Counted from the stretch's first letter, positions 15,833 through 24,147 are shown. The stretch is DNA of 35,183 nt from Acidimicrobiia bacterium (GCA_025359845.1 JANYDT010000030.1:1-35183), one strand, 5' to 3'. The notes: a model not told the origin generated them from the sequence alone. Translations and numbers: made by a program.

Positions 15833-16649
15833 CCCGAACCGGCGCCTTGCAGTGACGCCTCCTGACTACGGAACGGTTGCGACGGGCCACGACTGCGAAC
15901 ATCGTCAGGCTCATGGAGAAACGGTCCTCCCTTGCAGCTGAGGTGACCGTCGAAACGAATTCATCTCGCTCGGCGGATGCGAGATGCTCTGCTTCGACGA
16001 GATCGTCCGCGAGGCTCTCCACCGAGAAGCATCCATCGGGTGCCGGTGTCTCGTCGGGATTCCATGAGTCCCATGTGTGTGTCTGCCATGTATGACCCAT
16101 TACTGCCAGACCAGCAGATCTCACGAGGTCCTGGAGTCGACGTCCAACGTGGGAAGGCCGGTTCCGTTCCACGCTCACGTGGTTGCGAACCAACTCGGCC
16201 AGGGCGTCGTCGCCGACATCGATCGCAAACGTGGACCAATCGGTGTCGATGAGCGCAACACGGCCGCCGGGGCGCACCACCCGCGCCATCTCGACAACAG
16301 CGACAAGCGGCTCAGGAATCCACTGCAGCGTGCGTTCGCAGCGAACGACATCAAAGGAGTCATTCAGCTCGTCAAGCGCGCAGGCATCACCAACGCTGAA
16401 ACGCACTCGACAGCTCGCGGCACTGCACTGCGCGCGTGCGACGCGAAGCATCTCATCAGACCGGTCGATGCCGACGATGTCTCCGGTATCGCCGAGATCT
16501 TCAGCGAACACGAGGGCGGCCTCGCCGAGCCCGCAACCGACGTCCAGGAGACGATGGCCTTCCGTCAGTCTTACCTGCTGGCGTTCCCAGGCTCGCAAAC
16601 GGCGCGTCGCCGACCATCGCGAGGTTGTGTCCATCGTGTCGACGAGCAC
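15819..16649 (-). CDS. SAM-dependent methyltransferase (class I), N-terminus uncertain
   Basis: This is a 276-residue protein. RLLDVGCGLGEAALVFAEDL is SAM motif I, DIVGIDRSDEMLRVARAQCS motif II, FDVVRCERTLQWIPEPL motif III/IV, and MARVVRPGGRVALIDTDWST motif V. A large C-terminal domain contains PDGCFSVESLADDLVEAEHL. The listed start is GTG 16649, but the reading frame upstream gives GYKRVDDDPNVSV, a well-known start of this family, and a start at GTG 16740 (SEATSY) is one small frameshift (about two missing bases) away. The 3' end overlaps the remnant at 15832. The substrate is unknown. Confidence 0.75.
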   Translation of the reverse strand: MLVDTMDTTSRWSATRRLRAWERQQVRLTEGHRLLDVGCGLGEAALVFAEDLGDTGDIVGIDRSDEMLRVARAQCSAASCRVRFSVGDACALDELNDSFDVVRCERTLQWIPEPLVAVVEMARVVRPGGRVALIDTDWSTFAIDVGDDALAELVRNHVSVERNRPSHVGRRLQDLVRSAGLAVMGHTWQTHTWDSWNPDETPAPDGCFSVESLADDLVEAEHLASAERDEFVSTVTSAAREDRFSMSLTMFAVVARRNRSVVRRRHCKAPVRVRFC

Positions 16650-16879
16650 GGAAACGTTCGGGTCATCATCGACCCGCTTGTACCCGAGGCCGTGCGTGTC
16701 CGGTTGCCCATGACCGAGAATACGACGTCGCCTCGCTCACTGTTCGCACCACCGCAGCCTGCACATCTCCGAAACGCAGAATCACCGAAACCACCAGTGA
16801 CCCGCCATCCGATATAGGTCTTACGAGCGGCTAACGCTCCAGCTTTTATCCGCGAGAGATTCAAGGACCCGGACGTCTA

Positions 16880-17361
16880 TCAAGACGTTTGGTCCATTCG
16901 GGCGATGAGCTCAAGGACATATTGGGCCGCCTCGTCGACGGTCGATGGTGCGCCGGGGACTTCGGCGGCGATCTTCGGGTAGTCCTTGCGCCACCTGCCG
17001 TGATCACCGGCGTTGTCGGCCATGCATGCTTTGCTCTGCGCTCGAAGGTGTCGATCGCGGCAGCGCGGACTTTGGCGAGCCCACCGTCTGACAGCAGCGA
17101 TTCGAGGAGCCAAAGGTCCGCGAGGTCTCGGACGCGGTCGTTCTCTCGTCCTTCTCCGTCGTATTGGTCCGTGCATGCGTGGAGCTTTTGCGCCATCTGC
17201 ACGGCGATGCCCAGACACGGGATCGACGGCGTATCGATCCCGAACCAGCCGAGACGATACCCTCGATCAAGCAGCTTGTTGAAGTGCTGCAGATGCTGCA
17301 GATTCGACGGAAGTCGGCGCTTAGCCATGATCGGTTTCCATTTGGGCGCGAACGACCTGCG
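16880..17361 (-). pseudogene. AbiEii-type nucleotidyltransferase gene, C-terminal half only
   Basis: The frame gives PNLQHLQHF-like sequence, GIDTPSIPCLGIAVQMAQKL, HACTDQYDGEGRENDRVRDL and ADLWLLESLLS, the second-domain signature of AbiEii/DUF1814 proteins (AQKLHA ... R..D..DL). A one-base frameshift near 16995 leads to GRWRKDYPKIAAEVPGAPST and AAQYVLELIARMDQTS. The N-terminal nucleotidyltransferase core with the GG and DxD motifs is missing, and a stop lies upstream at about 17362. It is distinct in sequence from the copies at 18.4 and 27.8 kb, and no antitoxin gene is next to it. Confidence 0.6.
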
Positions 17362-17823
17362 TCAGGGCTACGGCTGCGACCTCGTGATCTTGCCCGAATC
17401 GGACAGCTGCACTCCGCGGCGGCATCTGGGATATCCGTTAGGCGGCTGGTCATCGGAATGACTTCGTTGGTCTACGACCTCTGTTTGCTCAGTCCTCCGC
17501 CGCACGACCTCCCCGGCGTTGGCTACGAGAAGGAAGCGATGAAGGTGATTCGGCATATGCTGAGGCACGAAGCCACCGACGACAACACATGAGTCGTCGC
17601 GGACTATCAGCTCGTCGGCGGCCGTCCGTCCCGGACAAGCGACAGCCGCCAAGAATCGAGTTGGAGATGACTGGGTAGCACCGGAGCGCGTATCCACATC
17701 GAGACCCCGTAACTCAATGGCGCCTCGCCGAGGAGCGTCACCCGCACTCCGCCTCTGGGCGTCGCCGTTGAGCCCGAAGGGCGAGCGCAAGTAGGCGAAC
17801 TTCAGGCCAGCTGGGAGACGTCG
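17362..17823. other. Stretch without a recognisable gene
   Basis: No convincing gene is seen. A short plus-strand frame (17458-17592, beginning MTSLVYDLCLL) has acceptable codon use, but no family is recognisable, and competing frames on the minus strand are also open. It lies between an AbiEii remnant and a GNAT remnant and is probably decayed sequence. Confidence 0.3.
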
Positions 17824-18265
17824 CTACGGATCCCACCAGTAGTTGACATCACCGAGCGGCTTGCGGACGCCGGCGAGCGAGGCGTAAACGGATTGCGCGA
17901 CTTCGTTGTGTCCGCAGGTGCTCAACCAGAACCGGGTCGATCCGCGCTGCCGCGCAACCGTTATCGATTCATCGATCAGTGACGTCGCAATGTGTTGGCG
18001 TCGGAACTCCTCGCGTACGTCAAGCTCGAGGAGATATGTGACGAGGCGGCCATTCGGGTAACACATCCGCATTCCCCACGCGAGCCCAGCGGGCAACCCG
18101 CCGACGTGTGCCCGAACACGAACGACGACGGATGACCGAGGAACGAAACGGGTCCTGCGGCATCGAGTAACGAACTGGTAAATCCTCGAGCACGGCATCG
18201 AACAAGGCGATCAGCTACTCAAGTGTCGCCTACCGTCAACTTCCTGATCTCTATTTCCGTGCTTT
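17824..18265 (-). pseudogene. GNAT acetyltransferase gene, frameshifted
   Basis: The 3' two thirds are in one frame: GLAWGMRMCYPNGRLVTYLL, ELDVREEFRRQHIATSLIDE, ITVARQRGSTRFWLSTCGHN and VRKPLGDVNYWWDP, with the acetyl-CoA-binding R-x-x-x-I-A-x-S-L pattern of GNAT proteins. The 5' part lies in other frames: TEIEIRKLTVGDT followed by a TGA, and FDAVLEDLPVRYSMPQDP. At least two frame changes are needed. The start of this gene is also found, joined to its 3' end, in the DinB fusion at 13.1-13.26 kb. It stands next to the AbiE locus at 18.4-19.8 kb. Confidence 0.6.
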
Positions 18266-18389
18266 CTGTGCCTTCAGCCGGCTGTCGTTTTGTGGGATTG
18301 AGCTGGCGCACAAGATCGCTCCGTCCCCAACGGCGGTGATCGGGAGGCACCGTCGTCGATTCGCCGCTTCAGTCCTCAGCATCGGCTCA

Positions 18390-19258
18390 CTAGGAAACCT
18401 CGTCCGGGCGAGCTCCGACGATGCGTTCGATGAGCAAGCGGACACGAGCGGCGGCGTCCTCGATGTCCACCACTGGGAACGAGTCAATCTGAACGATCTC
18501 CTCCCAAATCTCCGGCCGATGGGACCAAACGACCAGCGACGGCGGCACTCGTGCATCGACCGTAGGCGGAAGATCTCGACGCATGCGGCGTGGGTCTCGG
18601 CAAGGGAGAACTCGGTGAGTTCGTCGAGCAGGATCAAGTCCGCAAGGTCGTGGGCGCGATCGTTCGGACGGCCGTCAGTCGCGACGGTTGTGCACGCGTG
18701 CAGCTTCTGCGCGATCTGGTACGGCGCTCCGAGCACCGCGATGGCCGACGGTCCCTCGAGACCAAGTTCGTGAAGGGGCTTGATCTCGACGAAGTCGATC
18801 TGCGCAATGGAGCGGCCTTCGGGTGCCGCGATCTCGATCGGCACGCTGACGAAGGCCTTGCTTTGGTAGGTCAGCTTCGCCGCGGCTCGGCGTGGTGGTA
18901 TCCGCACGCCGGGCACCTCGAATGGTCCGTCGTCCACGACCTTGCCACTGAAGCCCGACCAGCCGTTCTCGATCGCCGTCGACAAGAGTCCGACCGCGTC
19001 ATCGAGGTTCCCACGAAAGATCGTGTCGATGTCGGACGACGACCTGGCCTTTGCGCCGAACCGGAACTCGAACGCCGCCCCACCCTTGAAGACGAATCGT
19101 GGCTCGGGCTGGTTCAACTGTTCGATCATCGCTGCGATGGCAATCATCCCGACCCGTCGTCGGAGGCGTCCGGGAGACATCGACTGCTCGACAGCCCAGC
19201 TCGTCAGCCAACGTTCGAGGCCCTGGAGGTTCGCCGCCGGCCGTTCACGCCGGTTCAT
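18390..19258 (-). pseudogene. AbiEii-type toxin gene, frameshifted near the 3' end
   Basis: The frame from ATG 19258 encodes an AbiEii/DUF1814 nucleotidyltransferase: FVFKGGAAFEFRFGAKARSS and SDIDTIFRGNLDD give the GG and D-x-D metal site; IAQKLHACTTVATDGRPNDR and AHDLADLILLDEL give the second domain. About 85 % of residues match the intact copy at 27774-28634. After RSMHE the frame breaks: one G is missing near 18552, and the correct continuation is WPPSLVVWSHRPEIWEEIVQ to a stop at 18390. Unrepaired, the frame runs on to 18251. Known for the family: type IV toxin that transfers nucleotides and blocks growth. The antitoxin gene overlaps its start. Confidence 0.75.
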
Positions 19259-19800
19259 GCGGCAGCCCGATCGGCGAATGTCTTTTTGAATTGCTTCAGG
19301 TCTCCAACGCTTGCCAGCCGCCGTCGCTCGATGTTGTCGATCGCTTGCACGATCAATCGCGGATCAGTTCCGGCGGCAGCGGCGTCGATCACCGAACGAA
19401 GCGGTGTGGCCACAGGTATTCCCAGGTGCTCGTCAACATCACGAGGAACGAGCTGTGCGATCCACAGGCGGTACGTCATTCCTCCGCTGCGACGAACTCG
19501 CTTCGGTACGGTCAGATTGATTCGACGCGGATTCACGTCAGCCAGCTCCCAGACGGCCATCGCCGACTCGTGTGAGATGTGCCCGCCGCCGGCCCATAGA
19601 ACCGCTTCGACGTACTCGTCGCCGGGTTGCGCCGGATACCCAGCCACACGGTAGAGACCGTAGGCGCGGTGCTCTAAGGCGCCGCGAGCGGCGAGCTTCG
19701 GCAGCTCGACTGGCGGCACCCCAAGTTCCCGAGCGTTCGTCGGGGTCACGAAACCTCGCTGAAGGCCGGCGACGTCCAGAAGCGTCCGAAGGTGAGTCAT
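19255..19800 (-). CDS. AbiEi-type antitoxin (copy 1)
   Basis: This is a 181-residue protein. The N-terminal winged helix-turn-helix reads THLRTLLDVAGLQRGFVTPT, NARELGVPPVELPKLAARGA and HRAYGLYRVAGYP; the C-terminal domain includes VEAVLWAGGGHISHESAMAV and PLRSVIDAAAAGTDPRLIVQ. This is the AbiEi layout. Its stop overlaps the start of the toxin gene by four bases. Known for the family: binds its own promoter and protects against AbiEii without direct toxin binding (type IV). The promoter 7 bases upstream contains a TACCG/CGGTA inverted repeat. A close paralogue lies at 28631-29176. Confidence 0.82.
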   Translation of the reverse strand: MTHLRTLLDVAGLQRGFVTPTNARELGVPPVELPKLAARGALEHRAYGLYRVAGYPAQPGDEYVEAVLWAGGGHISHESAMAVWELADVNPRRINLTVPKRVRRSGGMTYRLWIAQLVPRDVDEHLGIPVATPLRSVIDAAAAGTDPRLIVQAIDNIERRRLASVGDLKQFKKTFADRAAA

Positions 19801-19806
19801 GGCAGA

Positions 19807-19835
19807 ACTATACCGTTTCGGTAGAGTGTTGACAA
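19807..19835 (-). promoter_or_regulatory. Promoter and operator of abiE copy 1
   Basis: On the minus strand the -35 is TTGTCA (19830-19835) and the -10 is TATAGT (19807-19812), 17 bases apart. The -10 ends 6 bases before the ATG, so the transcript is probably leaderless. An inverted repeat TACCG-TTT-CGGTA (19811-19823) overlaps the -10 and is a likely AbiEi binding site. Confidence 0.65.
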
Positions 19836-19897
19836 GGCAGCTCGCAGCGCTCCAGACCGGATCGGACGAACCAACGCGGGCGGCGCCAGTGCCGTGA

Positions 19898-19971
19898 CCA
19901 CAATCCTACGCCTCGTCCCACGCCGTATTTCGCCTGGCAGCGCAGCTGCCGGACGAGGCGTAGGTTTGTGG
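19898..19971. repeat. Strong hairpin with 21-base arms and an abutting inner hairpin
   Basis: Arms 19898-19918 and 19951-19971 are complementary at 20 of 21 positions (core CCTACGCCTCGTCC / GGACGAGGCGTAGG). Directly inside the second arm lies a second hairpin, GGCAGC-GCA-GCTGCC (19936-19950). The element sits where the body of the relaxase gene has been lost. It could be a miniature inverted-repeat element, a terminator or a transfer-origin-like structure; the sequence does not decide. Confidence 0.6.
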
Positions 19972-20019
19972 TTGAGGCGCTAGCTCGGCCTGAATTTCCG
20001 ACCGCGACAACGATGCCGA

Positions 20020-20065
20020 GGTAGTAGTCCTCGGCCCCAGCGGCGAGTTTGCCGATGCCGAGCAT
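20020..20065 (-). pseudogene. 5' stub of a MobF relaxase gene
   Basis: Starting at ATG 20065, the first 16 codons (MLGIGKLAAGAEDYYL) match the start of the complete relaxase at 32846. After that the similarity ends abruptly. The upstream sequence 20066-20260 also matches that of the complete gene. The rest, about 3 kb, has been deleted. Confidence 0.7.
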
Positions 20066-20318
20066 CACCGGCCCCGGTATTCTTCGACAGTGGAGACGAC
20101 TGCCGTCGTCACCAAAAAGCGCTAAGCCGGGATCGGTGTTATGCGACTGGCGGCTGCAACCTTTCGCCGGGCAGCATAAGGTTGCTGCCGACGGCGCAGC
20201 ATCGCTGATGCAAGTCTGTGTCTTCGAATCGGACTGGTGGTCGCGAAGTCAGGGCGGGAATGGTTGATGCCGTCGAATTCAATCGTTGCGTGTCGGCCGA
20301 CTTTGCGAGGATGTCGGA

Positions 20319-20640
20319 ATGACAACCATTCGACGAGCAGTGACGTCGGATGCGCGCGGCCTCGCGGAGGTGCGGGTGCTGGCTGGCAGGTCGGATACTC
20401 GGGCATCGTCGACGAGGGGCTCCTCGCGGCGATGTCGATCGACGACAACGAGGTTCGATGGCAAGCGATCATCGACGGACAGGTCGAGTCGCAGCAGACG
20501 CTCGTGTCCGTGGTCGACGACTGCGTGGTCGGGTTTGCGTCGATCGGGCCGTATCGCTCGGAGACCGTGATGACAAGACGATGCAGACGACCGTGCGAGC
20601 TGACGCCGGGACCATCGTTGAGCTGTATGGGTTCAGAGTG
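20319..20640 (+). pseudogene. GNAT acetyltransferase gene, frameshifted and truncated
   Basis: Starting at ATG 20319 the sequence reads TIRRAVTSDARGLAEVR, then needs one base near 20372 to continue as WQVGYSGIVDEGLLAAMSID and VVDDCVVGFASIGPYRSE; a second frame change near 20565 leads to DDKTMQTTVRADAGTIVELY and GFRV. The gene then loses similarity before the acetyl-CoA-binding helix. The complete counterpart is at 33101-33646. The divergent arrangement with the relaxase stub is kept. Confidence 0.65.
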
Positions 20641-20824
20641 ACGCAGCAGAACTGGTTGCGAGCGAAATCTGGAGTGATTCACGAATGCAACACTAAGTCT
20701 GCGGTGCGTGAAGGCGCCGCGGACTGGCGATTTTCTCGAATTCCGCCTCGCGACGCCTGCTTGGAGACGCCGAACTGATCTGTACTCGGAACACACTTCC
20801 AATTCGATATTCCAGCGACGCTTA

Positions 20825-22406
20825 TTAGCTGATGTCGGCGACTAGTATGACCTTGAACTGCTTAGCCTCTAGCAGAGCCAATGTCGTGCCATTGTCCTCG
20901 AATTCGCCCAGCAAACCCTTGAGAACCGAACCCTTTTCCTTTGCTTGGGCCAGAGCAAGTGTCAGGACCCGCCGAGCGAGAGGATCGGCAGCGCTTTCCG
21001 CGCAGTCACGCAATACTCCCCGCGTCTCAGGTTCGGATCCGCTCCATGAAGCCAAACGACTTGCTGCGATGGCGAGCATCGGCAGCGAGACGCCGGAGCG
21101 TTGGATCTGCTTCTGAAAGAAGCTCACAACTCTTGGCTCCGGAGTCGCCCAATCACTCGGAAAGATGGTTGCGAATTGTGCCACAGCCCACTCGATGGTT
21201 CCCCAAGGGGACCTTGCGTAGTCGAGAAACCAATCAACGAGGCTCTCGACCGTGAATGCTTCACGGAAGAGCCGAGCCAACACATCGGCACCTTGCGGCA
21301 TGCGGTTGGCAACATCCAGGAATGACTCTGCTTGATCAGTCAAATTGTTGTCTCGAAGACGACGACAGACAAACGACAAAGCTGTGCGACTTGCGCTCTC
21401 GGGCCCAGCGACAAGTTCCTCGATCAGAGCTTCAAGAGCACCCAAATCCTGTGGGTCTGAATCCAATCCGGTTTCGACGGCGCTATGACGCACGGACTTC
21501 GCTTCTTCTTCAGCGTCGGCCCCCTGCAGTACTTGGGTCTTAGAGTGATTCATCTCAAGGCCGAGATTGCGAAGTGCATCTTGGAGCCGCACTTGAGCCT
21601 CTCGGAGTCGGCCCGGACTGTTCGAGAAGAGCCATATGTCGTCCATCCAGCGCGACGCTGTCCCATCCTTGAAGGTCGGGGCAATCAGGCCGCGAGCTCT
21701 TCCATGCCGTTGGAGGACTTCGTCTATTGGAGCGAGGAAGAAATTGGCCAAGGCTGCTGACGCGCTGGATCGTTGCGGCCGACCCGATCTAGACGGGACT
21801 GCTTGCCAGCTTCAAGCATGCCGGCGAGCTTCTCGACCGTCTGCCAGCGCCGAGCGACTCGAAGAGCGCATCTCGCACGCGGTCCACAGACATCGAAGAG
21901 AAGCACGAAACCACGTCGGTCTTCAAGAGAGCGTCGTAGTGACTCGACAATGCAGACAACTGACCACGGAAACGCTCGTGCTCGTCACCGTTGTCCAACC
22001 ACTTTCCTCGGACCGCCGACTTGCGCGAAAGACGCCAGCCGTGAACGAACGCCGCAGTAGCCGCACCGAGCTTCACACTATGTAGATCCACTAACGCTTG
22101 ATAAACCACCCGGTCTGTGGGGTCTAGGACTACCGCCGGACGCGTGCCGAAATTCTCCTTCGCTACGTCAATTCGCGATGACCGCCTTACGTCCGAGGCG
22201 TTTAGCCGCCGGATCAAGTGTGGAATGCCGTCGCGTGTTGCAAGCCAAGGGATCTCCGGCCAGCCCCAGGGGTCTCTGTACCAATCGCCGAACAGTTCCG
22301 TCGTGACGTTCGCGCTTGCGAGCGAGAAGTCCATGATGTTGGCCCAATCAACGGACTTCGGCGATGCTGCCATGCCCCACTCGCGGGGACTCTGAATAGC
22401 GGGCAA
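20825..22406 (-). pseudogene. Reverse transcriptase with helical C-terminal domain, two frameshifts (defence-RT candidate)
   Basis: With two single-base repairs (near 21845 and 21807) one protein of about 527 residues results. N-terminal: LFGDWYRDPWGWPEIPWLAT, PAVVLDPTDRVVYQALVDLH. RT motif A: LLKTDVVSCFSSMSVDRV. Motif B: SGRPQRSSASAALANFFLAP. Motif C: SRWMDDIWLF, so the catalytic YxDD is WMDD. Then comes the RT continuation RNLGLEMNHSKTQVL, and about 260 helix-rich residues without a recognised domain (VESLVDWFLDYARSPWGTIE, ...), reminiscent of the alpha-repeats of AbiA/AbiK/Abi-P2-type RTs. There is no maturase or endonuclease domain and no intron structure is evident. GC content is lower than that of its neighbours. 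Starts: TTG 22406, or ATG 22373. A defence role is an inference. Confidence 0.7.
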
Positions 22407-22581
22407 CTCCCCTGACTAACGATGACCCCGAGAGTTGAAAACCGACCTCCCCGGCGGTCGGGAGGCCACCCGATGGTCACACACGCCTGAACGTGCGAAC
22501 TCGCTTGCCGACAAACAGCCCAACGGCCGAGTTATCCACACCCTCCGCAAGCCCCTGACCTGGGAAGACAGAGGAACGTGT

Positions 22582-22607
22582 GTGTCGAAGGGGGGACTTG
22601 AACTCCT
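22582..22607 (-). other. tRNA 3'-end fragment (attachment-site core candidate)
   Basis: On the minus strand the geometry is that of a tRNA end: 5-base segment AGGAG, seven-base loop TTCAAGT (fits TTCRANY), 5-base segment CCCCC, 7-base segment CTTCGAC, discriminator A. The T-stem has two A-C mismatches, and the rest of the tRNA is absent. Such fragments mark integration of elements into tRNA genes. Confidence 0.45.
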
Positions 22608-22726
22608 GAAATATGTGTACTTACTAGTGCTGTGGATAGAGCGTTCGTGCTGCTCAGAGGCTTATTTTGCCACTTTGTGCGCTTACGTTCTGGCGTCTGA
22701 TACCCGCTAGTTTCGGGTCGTTCGCG

Positions 22727-22754
22727 GACAAAGTGATGACAAATTGCTGACAAA
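22727..22754 (+). repeat. Three GACAAA direct repeats with 11-base period
   Basis: GACAAA begins at 22727, 22738 and 22749, one helical turn apart, about 120 bases from the tRNA-end fragment. This is the usual look of integrase arm-type sites; iterons are an alternative. Confidence 0.6.
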
Positions 22755-22779
22755 CGACACAAGCAGTTGATAGGCGCGC
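22746..22779 (+). repeat. 34-base direct repeat, copy 2
   Basis: About 31 of 34 bases match 10659-10692. It overlaps the third GACAAA unit. Copy 1 lies 12.1 kb to the left in the same orientation. Confidence 0.6.
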
Positions 22780-22795
22780 ATGGGTTTTGCGCGGT

Positions 22796-23533
22796 TCACG
22801 CGATGAGCGTTGACAGGCGCGCGAGCGAGGCCCGCGCGAGCACATGGACTTCGACTCCGACGAACGTCCAGTCGCCGTTCGTCTCGGCCCGTTTGAGAAG
22901 GTTTCTCAGCCACCGTCGATCGGCCTTCGAAAGTGGCTCCGTGAGGTCGGCCGGTCGCAACGTCGCGGTCAGATGTATTGCGTCGAGCAAGTGACGATCG
23001 CGACCGTCTGGCAAGCCAAGCGCGGCCGACTTTCCGATGAGCGCAGCGAACCGAGAAGGCAACGGGACGACGAGGCCATCGAGTGATCGTGGTCCGTTTC
23101 GAACGCTGATCTCGACTGGCGCAGCGCGCCGAAGGAGTTGCGTACCGCCCGGGGCGAGCAGCGTCGTCGCCGGCGGGAGCGTGACCGGGCCTGACCGGAG
23201 GCCGTCGGGTCCGAGAATGTCAACGACGCCACCGGCGGGCGAAGTGAAGCGGTGCACGACGTTGTCAACCCCTGCCCCGACCCATCCGCTGCGGACGAGA
23301 GCAGCGGCTGCCAGCCGAGCAGCGTCGGGTCGAGCTCGAACGTCGACGATCGTGTCGGCATCGATCGTGACGCGCGGGAATGGCAGGTATGCGAACAGCA
23401 GGTGTAACGCCACCATCTGTCCACCGGCGAGCGCCCATCCGGAATCACCCAAGGTGTCGGCGACGATCGCAACGCCTTGCCACGACTCGAACTGTCGGGC
23501 AGTCGCCTCAACGATGATCGGTGCACTCATCAT
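22796..23533 (-). CDS. Nucleotidyltransferase-like toxin candidate
   Basis: This is a 245-residue protein. GWALAGGQMVALHLLF followed by RVTIDADTIVDVRA is the GG ... D-x-D core of a minimal nucleotidyltransferase; later parts (VEISVRNGPRSLDGLVVPLP, FAALIGKSAALGLPDGRDRH, LLDAIHLTATL) resemble the K-x-x-A ... R-x-x-x-D pattern of AbiEii/MenT-like proteins. It is clearly different from the AbiEii copies in this window. Its ATG overlaps the stop of the upstream HTH gene (ATGA), so both are one unit. A toxin role is inferred from architecture and partner; an enzyme that modifies a small molecule is an alternative. Confidence 0.6.
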   Translation of the reverse strand: MMSAPIIVEATARQFESWQGVAIVADTLGDSGWALAGGQMVALHLLFAYLPFPRVTIDADTIVDVRARPDAARLAAAALVRSGWVGAGVDNVVHRFTSPAGGVVDILGPDGLRSGPVTLPPATTLLAPGGTQLLRRAAPVEISVRNGPRSLDGLVVPLPSRFAALIGKSAALGLPDGRDRHLLDAIHLTATLRPADLTEPLSKADRRWLRNLLKRAETNGDWTFVGVEVHVLARASLARLSTLIA

Positions 23534-24144
23534 CGATTCCAGATCCTGAGGGCCGCTTCGATTCGGCGGGTCCCACCAAGTTCTGCGACATCGACCGCAA
23601 CGGCACGCGACGGCGCGTTCCGCCCGGGCCGATCATGAAGGGCCGCTGCGATCTGGTCGTCGACGACATGAACGAGCACTCTCGAGGCCGGCGATGGCAC
23701 GAGCCAATGACGATCGATCCACGGCCGGTACGCCGCGGCACCCACGTACAGAACGTTCATCGCGGAAGGCTCGTCATCGAGGAGATCGTCGTACGACAAG
23801 CCAGCAACCCATCCACCGACACGAACGTGTGCATCGTCGACACTGGCCGCTATGTCGGGTCCGTCGAGCTCGAAACGAACGGATCGACCGCGATACCGGG
23901 ACCGCAACATCGCGCTGTCGGCGAATGGCGCCTCCCGCTCGCCAAGAAGCTCCGCCCACGCCGACTCGGCGTTCAAGGGCCTACCGGGAAGTCGCTCACC
24001 CTCGACGCTGCCGAGTGCACTGGGCTCGATGAGCCAGACCCGTCCGAACCGTTGCGCCCGAAGTCGACCTGACTCGATCAAGGCCCGAACACGACGGCCA
24101 CTCACCCCGAGGCGTTCGGCTGCGTCGTTTACGGAGATCACCAC
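23530..24144 (-). CDS. Excisionase-type HTH protein (antitoxin candidate)
   Basis: This is a 204-residue protein. Residues 1-45 form a MerR/excisionase-type helix-turn-helix: VISVNDAAERLGVSGRRVRA, LIESGRLRAQRFGRVWLI. The remainder has no recognised domain: ESAWAELLGERE, RYRGRSVRFELDGPDIAASV, HWLVPSPASRVLVHVVDDQI. It resembles a regulator/antitoxin that carries its own partner-binding domain. A promoter with an inverted repeat lies directly upstream. The start is a GTG pair at 24142-24144 and 24139-24141; with the -10 so close, the transcript is likely leaderless. Confidence 0.6.
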   Translation of the reverse strand: MVISVNDAAERLGVSGRRVRALIESGRLRAQRFGRVWLIEPSALGSVEGERLPGRPLNAESAWAELLGEREAPFADSAMLRSRYRGRSVRFELDGPDIAASVDDAHVRVGGWVAGLSYDDLLDDEPSAMNVLYVGAAAYRPWIDRHWLVPSPASRVLVHVVDDQIAAALHDRPGRNAPSRAVAVDVAELGGTRRIEAALRIWNR

Positions 24145-24147
24145 TAA

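Larger units (their letters stand above)
20020..20640. repeat. Relaxase-start/GNAT segment, decayed copy
   Basis: This interval is homologous to about 32801-33430: relaxase start, divergent intergenic region, and the first two thirds of a GNAT gene. The intergenic part is highly conserved, for example AGCATCGCTGATGCAAGTCT and CTTCGAATCGGACTGGTGG in both copies. Confidence 0.7.

Noticed and set aside
17368-17790. 140-codon minus-strand frame between AbiEii and GNAT remnants
   Set aside because: Mixed composition without a domain, no clear start, and a competing plus-strand frame; not enough to call a gene.
20825-22406. Group II intron or retron encoding the reverse transcriptase
   Set aside because: No maturase or HNH domain and no domain V-like RNA next to it; no retron ncRNA-like inverted repeat was recognised upstream. 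A retron cannot be fully excluded by eye.
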